A stretch of DNA of 64,000 bases from Geojedonia litorea (lineage in GTDB: Bacteria > Bacteroidota > Bacteroidia > Flavobacteriales > Flavobacteriaceae): assembly GCF_042654525.1 (NCBI RefSeq), contig NZ_JBHSGP010000014.1:310001-374000 (forward strand), given 5' to 3'. Under the pieces are notes generated by a model. That model was given only the letters and a program-made list of their open reading frames with translations, did not search any database and was not told where the DNA came from. Every line of letters begins with the position of its first letter. Position 1 is the first letter of the stretch. Made by a program: the position numbers and the translations under genes. Below are positions 54,486 to 62,297 of the stretch, piece by piece.

Positions 54486-57407
54486 TTAAAAATTAACATT
54501 TAAGTGGAAGTAAAATTGTCTTGTACTTGGGAAAGGGGTTACATCAATTCCACTTGATAATCCTGCACTACCGTTGGTTGAAACTTCTGGGTCATAACCA
54601 GTATAATCAGTTACAGTAAACAAGTTTCTAGCCGAAATACCTAATTTCACATTACTTATTGTATTACCGAATGACTCAATAATGTCTTTTGGAAATCTGT
54701 AATATAATGCAACTTCTCTAAGTCTTAAGTATCCTGCTGGTTCAATAAATCGCGTAGCTACAAATCCAGATCCAGCTCTGTCCATACCGGCCTGAGTGTC
54801 TAAATCGGTTGTAGTTCCTCCTAAATCGGTTAATAATTTAGTAAGATTTATGTTATCTCCTCCTTTTTTCCAATGTAATAAAAATGATAAGTCAAACTGC
54901 TTAAACAAGGTAAAATTGTTATTGAATGACATTTGAAAATCAGGCTCAGAGTCTCCAATTTGAGTAGGAACTCCGTTAACTGTTCCTGCCAATTGTGTTA
55001 CAGGTTTTCCTTTTTGGATATAATAAGTTCCTAAACCTAATCCAAATCCTGCACCTGGTTGTGCAAATGCTGGAACATCTAATCTTGTGATTTCAGAATT
55101 GTTAAACCAAAATTGAACACCAGAATTCCATTTGAAGTCTTCTTCATCAAATGCATCTACATTTAAAGATAACTCCAAACCAGTATTTTCTAGATCAGCT
55201 AAGTTTGTTGTTTCTGTTGCAAATCCAGAAGATGTTGGTAAGCCTCTACTTAAGATCAGATCTTTAACTTTTCTTATATAATAGGTTGCTTCAAAATTAA
55301 CACGATTAAAAAATCTTGTGTCAAATCCAAACTCAAGCTCTGTAGATGTTTCAGGCTCTATGTTAGGATCTCCTTTAGCTGGATTAATTGTAGATCCACC
55401 ATTACCACCAATAGAGGTAGCATTTAAACTAGTAAATAAAGCTCCAAATCCTGCTGGCGCTCCTGTTTCACCGTAAGCTGCTCTTAACTTAAACTGATTA
55501 ATAGTTTCTGAATCCCAGAAATCGAAATTGTTCAAGTTAACCGCCATAGACGCTTTTGGGAAACCATAAAATTTATTAGGATCTCCATTTAAAGTTGATT
55601 TATCCAACCTATATCCTAAAGTAGCAATAAATCTATCTTTATAATTTCCTTCAACTTGTGCAAAATAACCAAAGGTTCTAATCGACGATGTTGTTTGCGT
55701 TATTGCCTGATTATTACCTTGCTCTAAATTAGTTTGGCCAGGAATTAAATCGGTAGTTGTGCTTAAAACCAAATCGGCTACTTGATCGATATAAGCTGTA
55801 CCAACTTGAGTTGTTAAACCTAAATCTCCATCCATAGCATCATGGTTCCAAACTAAAATTGCTTGGCTGTTAAAATTGGTGAATCCATTTTTACCAACAC
55901 CAATAAATCCATTTTGCCCACTGGCAATTGTTCCTTGATGAGTTTCTGGTACGTAAACATTGGTTTGATTAGATAAATAGTCTAATCCAAAGCTTGTTAC
56001 AAACTTCACTCTATTGTTATCGTCATTATATAATTTGGTATTGACTGTTAACCCTTGAATAAACCTGTTGTTCATATCTTCATTGCGAGCCTTGTCTCTA
56101 ACAAAAACAGGGTTTCCTGTATAATTAGGGTTGCTAGGGTAATTCCCCTGCTCGTCTGGAAATAAGTTAATCCATGGCCTTGTAAATGCAAGTGTATAAC
56201 CATAGCTTAATCCACCTTCGTTTTCATTACCTGTGAAACTTCTACTAGAGGTACTTCTAATGTAATTCGTACTTAATGAAAAGTCAAACGTATTAGAAAG
56301 TTTGTGATCAATATTTGCTTTTATAGAAAAACGATCAAAACCTGTGTGTTTGATAATACCTTCTTCATCTCTGTAAGATGCACCAACATAAAATTTAGTT
56401 TTTTCATTACCACCGTCAACGCTAACTTTAGTTTCGGTAATTAATCCTTTTTCTCCGTAAATTACATCTTCATAATCAATTAATCCACCGCTTGCGATAG
56501 CTTGATTGTACAAGGCGACTTCGGCTGCATTAAATGTAGACAATACATTATCAGCGGTCCAGTTTCTCATACCCAATGGGTTCGCAATTTCGGCAAAACC
56601 AAGATCCTGACCAAAGTTAAATCTAGTCACTCCATCTTTACCACGCTTGGTTGTAATGATAACAACCCCGGCGTTGGCTAACTGACCATAAATGGCTGCT
56701 GCTGAAGCTCCTTTTAGAACCTCAATTTTTTCAATATCATTTGGATCGATATCTGAAAGTCGGTTTGCAGAGTTTTCTTCGTTTCCACGATTTGCCCCTG
56801 AAGCATTTCGCAATCCAGAAGGAATCTCAACGTTGTTAATGTATACACCATCTACAATAAAAAGTGGTTGGTTATTTCCATTAATGGATGAAACCCCACG
56901 CAATCTCATTGCAATTCCACCTCCAGGTGCACCTGATGCGGACACTATATTAACACCTGTTAATTTACCATATAAGGCACCATCAACAGTTGTTTGCCCA
57001 GTATTTCCAACCAATTCTGCTGCGCTTACTGTTGAAACGGCATTGGCAAGATTACTTCGTTTTACCGAAGACCCTAAACCTGTAATGACAACCTCATTAA
57101 GTGCGGTTGCAGATTCCTGTAAGGTCACATTTACAGCTCTAGCTGAAGAGACCAGCTCTTCGTGGGTTTCAAATCCTAGTGAAGAAATTACCAACGTTAC
57201 TGGAAAACTGTCCACATTGAGGCTGAAATTCCCATCAAAATCTGATGTTGTTCCAGTAGTTGTTCCTTTAATAATAATGTTGGCTCCTCCAAGAGGAAGT
57301 CCTGTTGCTCCATCAGTTATTGTTCCTGTAATTTGTTGGCTAAAAGCCATTAATGGACAAATTACAATAGAAAATAACAGCAACTTTAAAGATAAAGTTT
57401 TGCTCAT
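54486..57407 (-). CDS. SusC/RagA-family TonB-dependent receptor
   Basis: The 973-residue outer-membrane transporter has a signal peptide (ending LMAFSQQ). A carboxypeptidase-regulatory-like domain follows (about 25-110, ITGTITDGATGLPLGGANIIIKG and GNFSLNV). A plug domain has TALNEVVITGLG and GQPLFIVDGV-type motifs (NNQPLFIVDGVYINN). The 22-strand barrel ends in a Phe (HLNVNF). It imports a substrate captured by the downstream SusD protein using energy from an ExbB/ExbD/TonB system. No glycosidase, peptidase or sulfatase is next to the pair, so the substrate cannot be named. Confidence 0.95.
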   Translation of the reverse strand: MSKTLSLKLLLFSIVICPLMAFSQQITGTITDGATGLPLGGANIIIKGTTTGTTSDFDGNFSLNVDSFPVTLVISSLGFETHEELVSSARAVNVTLQESATALNEVVITGLGSSVKRSNLANAVSTVSAAELVGNTGQTTVDGALYGKLTGVNIVSASGAPGGGIAMRLRGVSSINGNNQPLFIVDGVYINNVEIPSGLRNASGANRGNEENSANRLSDIDPNDIEKIEVLKGASAAAIYGQLANAGVVIITTKRGKDGVTRFNFGQDLGFAEIANPLGMRNWTADNVLSTFNAAEVALYNQAIASGGLIDYEDVIYGEKGLITETKVSVDGGNEKTKFYVGASYRDEEGIIKHTGFDRFSIKANIDHKLSNTFDFSLSTNYIRSTSSRSFTGNENEGGLSYGYTLAFTRPWINLFPDEQGNYPSNPNYTGNPVFVRDKARNEDMNNRFIQGLTVNTKLYNDDNNRVKFVTSFGLDYLSNQTNVYVPETHQGTIASGQNGFIGVGKNGFTNFNSQAILVWNHDAMDGDLGLTTQVGTAYIDQVADLVLSTTTDLIPGQTNLEQGNNQAITQTTSSIRTFGYFAQVEGNYKDRFIATLGYRLDKSTLNGDPNKFYGFPKASMAVNLNNFDFWDSETINQFKLRAAYGETGAPAGFGALFTSLNATSIGGNGGSTINPAKGDPNIEPETSTELEFGFDTRFFNRVNFEATYYIRKVKDLILSRGLPTSSGFATETTNLADLENTGLELSLNVDAFDEEDFKWNSGVQFWFNNSEITRLDVPAFAQPGAGFGLGLGTYYIQKGKPVTQLAGTVNGVPTQIGDSEPDFQMSFNNNFTLFKQFDLSFLLHWKKGGDNINLTKLLTDLGGTTTDLDTQAGMDRAGSGFVATRFIEPAGYLRLREVALYYRFPKDIIESFGNTISNVKLGISARNLFTVTDYTGYDPEVSTNGSAGLSSGIDVTPFPSTRQFYFHLNVNF

Positions 57408-57513
57408 AATTTTACATTTTTTGAATTAGACAGGCTAAATATCTTAAAAAAAAATCGATTTTAATCTATGAAAATTAAATAATTCGTAATAGAGCGCCTT
57501 ATTATTGCGAATT

Positions 57514-57542
57514 CAAAATTATAATCAGAATTCCTCCTTCAA
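57514..57542 (-). promoter_or_regulatory. Promoter of susC-susD
   Basis: TAATTTTG (complement of 57514-57521) and TTG (complement of 57540-57542) are 18 bp apart and match the Bacteroidota pattern. Transcription would start near 57508, giving a leader of about 100 nt before susC, long enough for regulation. Confidence 0.55.
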
Positions 57543-57598
57543 TTACTAGAATACAGAAATTATACCCTATTAATCATTATAGAAAGACAATAACTTGT

Positions 57599-57606
57599 TA
57601 AATTTG
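57599..57606 (+). promoter_or_regulatory. -7 box of the aspS promoter
   Basis: TAAATTTG lies 22 bp before the aspS ATG. It fits TAnnTTTG; no well-placed TTG is seen. Confidence 0.5.
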
Positions 57607-57628
57607 CAACTTAATTTCACGTTATATT

Positions 57629-59383
57629 ATGTATAGAAGTCATCACTGTGGTGAATTAAGAGCATCACATATTAATTTAGAGGTAACGCTTTCAGGATGG
57701 GTACAAAAAGTACGAGATAAAGGCTTTATGATTTGGGTTGATTTAAGAGATCGTTATGGTATCACTCAACTTATTTTTGATGAAGAACGCACCCCTAAAT
57801 CTATTATTGAACAAGCACAAAAATTAGGACGTGAATTTGTTATACAAGTTAAAGGTACTGTAATTGAACGCACCTCTAAAAATCCAAATATTCTTACTGG
57901 AGATATTGAAATACTAGTCAAGGAGCTAAACATCTTAAATACGGCTATATTGCCGCCTTTTACGATTGAAGATGAAACGGATGGCGGGGAAGAATTACGA
58001 ATGAAATATAGGTATCTCGATATTCGACGAAATCCAGTAAAAAACAGTTTGATTTTTAGACATAAAGTCACTCAAGAAGTTAGAAATTATTTGTCTGGTC
58101 AAGGATTTATCGAGGTTGAAACACCTTATTTAATTAAATCAACTCCCGAAGGTGCTCGCGATTTTGTAGTGCCTTCACGTATGAATGAGGGTCAGTTTTA
58201 TGCACTTCCACAATCGCCTCAAACCTTTAAACAATTGCTTATGGTTGGTGGTATGGATAAGTACTTCCAAATTGTTAAATGTTTTAGGGACGAAGATTTA
58301 AGAGCTGACAGACAACCCGAATTTACACAAATAGATTGTGAAATGGCTTTCGTGGAACAAGAGGATATTTTAAATGCTTTTGAAGGCTTAACTAAACATT
58401 TACTAAAGGAAATTAACGGTGTTGATGTAAAAGAGTTCCCGAGAATGTTATATGACGATGCTATGCGCCTGTTTGGAAATGATAAGCCCGACATTCGATT
58501 TGGAATGCAATTTGGAGAGTTGAATGCCGTGACCCAACATAAAGATTTTGGAGTATTCAATTCGGCCGAATTAGTTGTGGGTATCGCAGTACCTAGCGGA
58601 AATAGTTATACCAGAAAAGAAATTGACCAACTTATAGATTGGGTAAAACGCCCTCAAATAGGAGCTTTAGGCATGGTATATTGCCGTTGCAATGACGATG
58701 GAACTTACAAATCTTCAGTTGATAAATTTTACGATCAAGACGATTTTGGAAAATGGGCTGAAATTACTGGCGCTAAGGCAGGTGATCTAATTTGCATATT
58801 ATCTGGAGATACCCATAAAGTACGTGCACAATTAAGTGCTTTACGTATGGAGTTAGCTACACGTTTAGGCTTAAGAAAACCTAATGAGTTTGCACCACTT
58901 TGGGTCATGGATTTTCCGTTATTAGAGTGGGATGAGGAAACCGAACGTTATCATGCCATGCATCATCCATTTACTTCACCGAAACCAGGGCAATTAGAAT
59001 TGTTGAAAACTGATCCTGGCGCTGTAAAGGCAAACGCCTATGATCTTGTACTTAATGGAAATGAAATTGGCGGTGGTTCTATAAGAATTCATGATAAGAA
59101 AACACAAGCCCTAATGTTTGATTATTTAGGTTTTACAGAAGAAGAAGCTAAAGCACAGTTTGGTTTTTTAATGAATGCTTTTGAATATGGAGCTCCTCCA
59201 CATGGTGGATTGGCATTTGGACTTGACCGATTGGTCGCAATTTTAGGAGGTCAAGAAACCATAAGAGATTTTATTGCCTTTCCTAAAAATAATTCTGGAA
59301 GGGACGTTATGATCGATGCTCCGGCCAAGATAGATGAAAAACAACTTGACGAACTCCATCTAAAACTTAATTTAAAATCATAA
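57629..59383 (+). CDS. aspS: Aspartyl-tRNA synthetase
   Basis: This class IIb synthetase charges tRNA-Asp. The 584-residue bacterial-type enzyme has an N-terminal OB fold (about 1-105, VTLSGWVQKVRDKGFMIWVDLRDRYG). The catalytic core contains FRDEDLRADRQPEFTQIDCEM (motif 2). The bacterial GAD insertion domain spans about 275-410. Motif 3 is PPHGGLAFGLDRLVAILGG. With asnS present in the same window it is probably the discriminating form, though this cannot be told from motifs alone. It is monocistronic with its own terminator. Confidence 0.97.
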   Translation: MYRSHHCGELRASHINLEVTLSGWVQKVRDKGFMIWVDLRDRYGITQLIFDEERTPKSIIEQAQKLGREFVIQVKGTVIERTSKNPNILTGDIEILVKELNILNTAILPPFTIEDETDGGEELRMKYRYLDIRRNPVKNSLIFRHKVTQEVRNYLSGQGFIEVETPYLIKSTPEGARDFVVPSRMNEGQFYALPQSPQTFKQLLMVGGMDKYFQIVKCFRDEDLRADRQPEFTQIDCEMAFVEQEDILNAFEGLTKHLLKEINGVDVKEFPRMLYDDAMRLFGNDKPDIRFGMQFGELNAVTQHKDFGVFNSAELVVGIAVPSGNSYTRKEIDQLIDWVKRPQIGALGMVYCRCNDDGTYKSSVDKFYDQDDFGKWAEITGAKAGDLICILSGDTHKVRAQLSALRMELATRLGLRKPNEFAPLWVMDFPLLEWDEETERYHAMHHPFTSPKPGQLELLKTDPGAVKANAYDLVLNGNEIGGGSIRIHDKKTQALMFDYLGFTEEEAKAQFGFLMNAFEYGAPPHGGLAFGLDRLVAILGGQETIRDFIAFPKNNSGRDVMIDAPAKIDEKQLDELHLKLNLKS

Positions 59384-59387
59384 CATC

Positions 59388-59413
59388 AAATCCTGCGCTT
59401 TGCAGGATTTTTT
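59388..59413 (+). terminator. Intrinsic terminator after aspS
   Basis: AAATCCTGC and GCAGGATTT form a 9-bp stem around GCTTT and run into six T residues. It ends 15 bp before the ClC gene. Confidence 0.88.
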
Positions 59414-59427
59414 AGTAGATTTAATTT

Positions 59428-61206
59428 ATGGCAGAAACAACGCTTTTAAAGAAAATCCTAATTTGGAGATACAAACACATCTCACAAAAAAATTTCACTT
59501 TTTTATTAAGCATACTAATTGGTTTATTAGCTGGTTTAGTTTCTGTAATTATAAAAAATATAACATTTGCTATTGAATGGGTTTTAGATAAAATTATTAT
59601 TCTTACAAACAACAGTATATATTTTATCCTTCCAATAATAGGTTTATGGTTGGTTTATCTCTTCGTTAAGCACGTTTCAAAACAACCCATTGAACATGCA
59701 ATTCCAAGTATTTTATTTTCGCTTTCAAAAAAGAATGGGCTATTAAAACGAAGTAAAATTTATCTGCCACTGATTACAGCACCATTAACCGCAGGTTTTG
59801 GTGGATCAGTCGGGTTATTAGGTCCAGCCATTGCATCGGCTTCGGCTATTAGCTCAAATATTGGTCAACTTTTTCATATTGACAGAAAAACAAAAACATT
59901 GCTCATAGGTTGTGCAGCTGCAGGTGCCATTGCATCTATTTTTCAATCACCAATTGCGGCAATCATTTTCGCAATTGAGGTGTTTAGTTTAGACTTAACA
60001 TTTGCTTCCTTATTACCATTATTAATTGCCTCGGTTTCTTCAGTGTTAACCTCTTATTTTTTGGTGGGTGATGGCGTACTTTTCAATTTTGATGTTTCAG
60101 ATAAATTTGTTTTAAGCGACACTTTGTTTTACATCGCTTTAGGCATAGCTACTGGAATAGGTTCTATCTATTTTTACAAAATATACTTTGCCGTTTATGC
60201 CGTTTTTAATCGAATTAAAACCAGTGGGCAACGACTGATTGTAGGTGGTTTAGCAATTGGAATAATGCTTTATTTCATCCCTCCTTTATACGGTGAAGGT
60301 TTTGGTTTTATTAATGATTTACTAGAGAATAATTATTTACACGCTTTGGGCAAAACACCTTTTGATGATCATTTAGATAATATATGGGTTGTAATCGCTT
60401 TGTTAATTGGTATTACAATATTTAAAGCCATAGCAATGACCACTACTTTCGCAGCAGGTGGGGCCGGAGGGATTATAATTCCAACATTAGTGATGGGTAG
60501 TGCATTAGGGAATGTGGTTGCTAAAATCATCAATAATTTAGGCTTTAATTTTCAAGTATCAGAAGCCAACTTTACCCTAATTGGTATGGCCGGATTAATT
60601 GCTGGAGTGCTTCATGCACCTTTAACAGCTATATTTTTAATTGCCGAAATTACTGGAGGTTATGAATTATTTGTTCCGTTAATGATAACAGTATCTATGT
60701 CTTTTATAATTACTAAAAATGCCATTGAGCACACAATCTATACAAAAGAATTAGCAGAAAAAGGAGCGCTTCTCACACACAATAAGGATCAAAGTGTTTT
60801 GACTTTGATGACATTGGAAAGCGTCATCGAAACTGATTTTATACCCTTACATCCAGACATGAGTTTGGGAGACATGTTACATAAAGGTGTCGCAAAATCA
60901 AACAGGAATTTATTTCCAGTGATTTCTGAAAACCATTCTTTAGTAGGGATTATACTGCTAGACACTATTAGAGATGTCATGTTTGATCAATCCCTTTACG
61001 ACTCTACAACCGTTGAAACCTTTATGCAATACCCACCAGCATGCATACAGTTTGAAACGGATTCCATGAAAATTGTGATGCAAAAATTTCAAGATTCTGG
61101 AGCATGGAATCTTCCTGTGATAAAAAATGGTGTTTACTATGGATTTGTATCAAAATCTAAACTACTTACAGCATACCGGCGAGAATTAATTAACTTTACA
61201 TCATAA
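59428..61206 (+). CDS. ClC-family chloride channel/transporter with C-terminal CBS pair, gating Glu replaced
   Basis: The 592-residue protein has the ClC membrane core (about 20-430) and two CBS domains (about 455-590). ClC filter motifs are visible: HAIPSIL, GFGGSVGLLGPAIAS, AAGGAGGIIIPTLVMGS. At the gating position (E. coli Glu148 in GREGP) it has Leu131 (G-L-L-G-P). At the internal proton site (E. coli Glu203) it has Val185 next to Glu184. Loss of both carboxylates suggests passive anion conduction and not proton-coupled exchange. The CBS pair suggests regulation by an adenine nucleotide. A small membrane protein gene follows after 10 bp. Confidence 0.9.
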   Translation: MAETTLLKKILIWRYKHISQKNFTFLLSILIGLLAGLVSVIIKNITFAIEWVLDKIIILTNNSIYFILPIIGLWLVYLFVKHVSKQPIEHAIPSILFSLSKKNGLLKRSKIYLPLITAPLTAGFGGSVGLLGPAIASASAISSNIGQLFHIDRKTKTLLIGCAAAGAIASIFQSPIAAIIFAIEVFSLDLTFASLLPLLIASVSSVLTSYFLVGDGVLFNFDVSDKFVLSDTLFYIALGIATGIGSIYFYKIYFAVYAVFNRIKTSGQRLIVGGLAIGIMLYFIPPLYGEGFGFINDLLENNYLHALGKTPFDDHLDNIWVVIALLIGITIFKAIAMTTTFAAGGAGGIIIPTLVMGSALGNVVAKIINNLGFNFQVSEANFTLIGMAGLIAGVLHAPLTAIFLIAEITGGYELFVPLMITVSMSFIITKNAIEHTIYTKELAEKGALLTHNKDQSVLTLMTLESVIETDFIPLHPDMSLGDMLHKGVAKSNRNLFPVISENHSLVGIILLDTIRDVMFDQSLYDSTTVETFMQYPPACIQFETDSMKIVMQKFQDSGAWNLPVIKNGVYYGFVSKSKLLTAYRRELINFTS

Positions 61207-61216
61207 GTTTTTGGTT

Positions 61217-61447
61217 ATGAAATATATAATTTGGATTCTTTTTCTGGCATCAATTGGCATGATTGCCTTAGGTTTTATTCGGGAGTCCGAACATTCTCAA
61301 AAATGGATAGGTTTTGGAGTTGTTGGGCTTTTCTTTCTTGTTTTTCCGCTGTTTTCTTATTATCGCTGGAAAAACAAAGACCTCAAAGATTACATGATTA
61401 CAAAGGAGAACCTTGACAAAATGCGAAATCATGAAAAAAAGTATTGA
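61217..61447 (+). CDS. Small two-helix membrane protein
   Basis: I start at the ATG at 61217 (MKYIIWILFL, 76 residues); a TTG two codons earlier is not needed. Two hydrophobic helices (about 2-20 and 29-49) are followed by a charged tail (RWKNKDLKDYMITKENLDKM). No family is recognised by name. It lies 10 bp after the ClC gene, so it may be co-transcribed and may act with the channel. Confidence 0.7.
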   Translation: MKYIIWILFLASIGMIALGFIRESEHSQKWIGFGVVGLFFLVFPLFSYYRWKNKDLKDYMITKENLDKMRNHEKKY

Positions 61448-61503
61448 TTATCAATTTTTTAATAAAAAAACATTTTCATTACATATCGCATTATTTTAAA
61501 TTA

Positions 61504-61511
61504 TACATTTG
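61504..61511 (+). promoter_or_regulatory. -7 box of the cold-shock gene
   Basis: TACATTTG lies 23 bp before the ATG, fitting TAnnTTTG. The leader would be short, so a long thermosensing leader as in E. coli cspA is not expected. Confidence 0.5.
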
Positions 61512-61534
61512 TGTTTTAATCAATATTTTTTACA

Positions 61535-61726
61535 ATGACTGGAACAGTTAAATTTTTTAATGATTCAAAGGGATTTGGATTTATTACCAACGACGAAACA
61601 GGAAAAGACATATTCGTTCATGTATCTAACCTACATGGGGTTGAGCTACGTGAAGGCGATAGTGTACAGTACACCGAAGAAGAAGGAAGAAAAGGAAAGG
61701 TTGCTGCAAATGTGCAAGTAATCTAA
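61535..61726 (+). CDS. Cold-shock-domain protein
   Basis: The 63-residue OB-fold protein binds single-stranded RNA and DNA and acts as an RNA chaperone. It has both RNA-binding motifs, KGFGFI (RNP1) and DIFVHV (RNP2), and begins TGTVKFFNDS. The length is that of a stand-alone CspA-type protein. It has its own promoter box and a strong terminator. Confidence 0.95.
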   Translation: MTGTVKFFNDSKGFGFITNDETGKDIFVHVSNLHGVELREGDSVQYTEEEGRKGKVAANVQVI

Positions 61727-61752
61727 GTAACATATCTTTTATTACAAGTTTC

Positions 61753-61782
61753 AACGCCCAACAAATTGTTGGGCGTTTTTTT
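61753..61782. terminator. Terminator shared by csp and tadA
   Basis: AACGCCCAAC and GTTGGGCGTT form a 10-bp stem around AAATT and run into seven T residues. The tadA stop codon (complement of 61781-61783) lies in the T-run. Plus-strand function is clear; minus-strand function is less sure. Confidence 0.85.
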
Positions 61783-62230
61783 AGTTCAAATTTCGGCGTT
61801 CAATAAAAAAACGTTTTAATAATTGAGAAGATTCCTCTGCTAAAACGCCGCCAACCATTTCGGTTTTAGGGTGTAATTTTGTGCCTAAATTCATGCAGCC
61901 ACGTTCTTCGTCCCTGGCCCCGTATACAATTTTAGAAATTTGGCTCCAATGTAAAGCCCCTGCACACATTTGGCAAGGCTCTAAAGTCACATACAAGGTA
62001 CACTTCAGTAAATATTTACCGCCCAAATAATTAGATGCAGCTGTTATGGCTTGCATCTCGGCATGGGCGGTGACATCGTTGAGCAACTCTGTTAAGTTAT
62101 GGGCGCGAGCTATAATTTTATTGTCAATAACAATCACTGCACCTACTGGCACTTCACCCTTATCAAAGGCCGCTTCTGCTTCTTGAAGTGCCTTTTTCAT
62201 AAAATAAATATCGTCAAACGGATTTTCCAT
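61781..62230 (-). CDS. tadA: tRNA adenosine(34) deaminase / nucleoside deaminase
   Basis: TadA converts A34 to inosine in tRNA-Arg(ACG). The 149-residue protein has the zinc-dependent deaminase signatures HAEMQAI (His ligand and catalytic Glu) and PCQMCAGAL (two Cys ligands), and KIVYGARDEERG. The length and motifs fit TadA, though a guanine deaminase-like role for a close relative cannot be excluded. The -7 box TATTTTTG (complement of 62236-62243) ends 5 bp before the ATG. Confidence 0.88.
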   Translation of the reverse strand: MENPFDDIYFMKKALQEAEAAFDKGEVPVGAVIVIDNKIIARAHNLTELLNDVTAHAEMQAITAASNYLGGKYLLKCTLYVTLEPCQMCAGALHWSQISKIVYGARDEERGCMNLGTKLHPKTEMVGGVLAEESSQLLKRFFIERRNLN

Positions 62231-62235
62231 AGATT

Positions 62236-62243
62236 CAAAAATA
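62236..62243 (-). promoter_or_regulatory. -7 box of tadA, next to the start codon
   Basis: TATTTTTG on the minus strand ends five bases before the ATG. It is divergent from the dxs box in a 67-bp gap. Confidence 0.45.
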
Positions 62244-62283
62244 CGATTTCAATTTTAATATGAATCATATCATTTTCAACTCG

Positions 62284-62291
62284 TACATTTG
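62284..62291 (+). promoter_or_regulatory. -7 box of dxs, next to the start codon
   Basis: TACATTTG ends six bases before the dxs ATG, so transcription is expected to start at about the start codon. Confidence 0.45.
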
Positions 62292-62297
62292 TACCCA

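Noticed and set aside
56692..57429. 245-codon plus-strand frame opposite susC
   Set aside because: It is the antisense of the SusC signal, regulatory-like and plug domains; no protein family features and no promoter.
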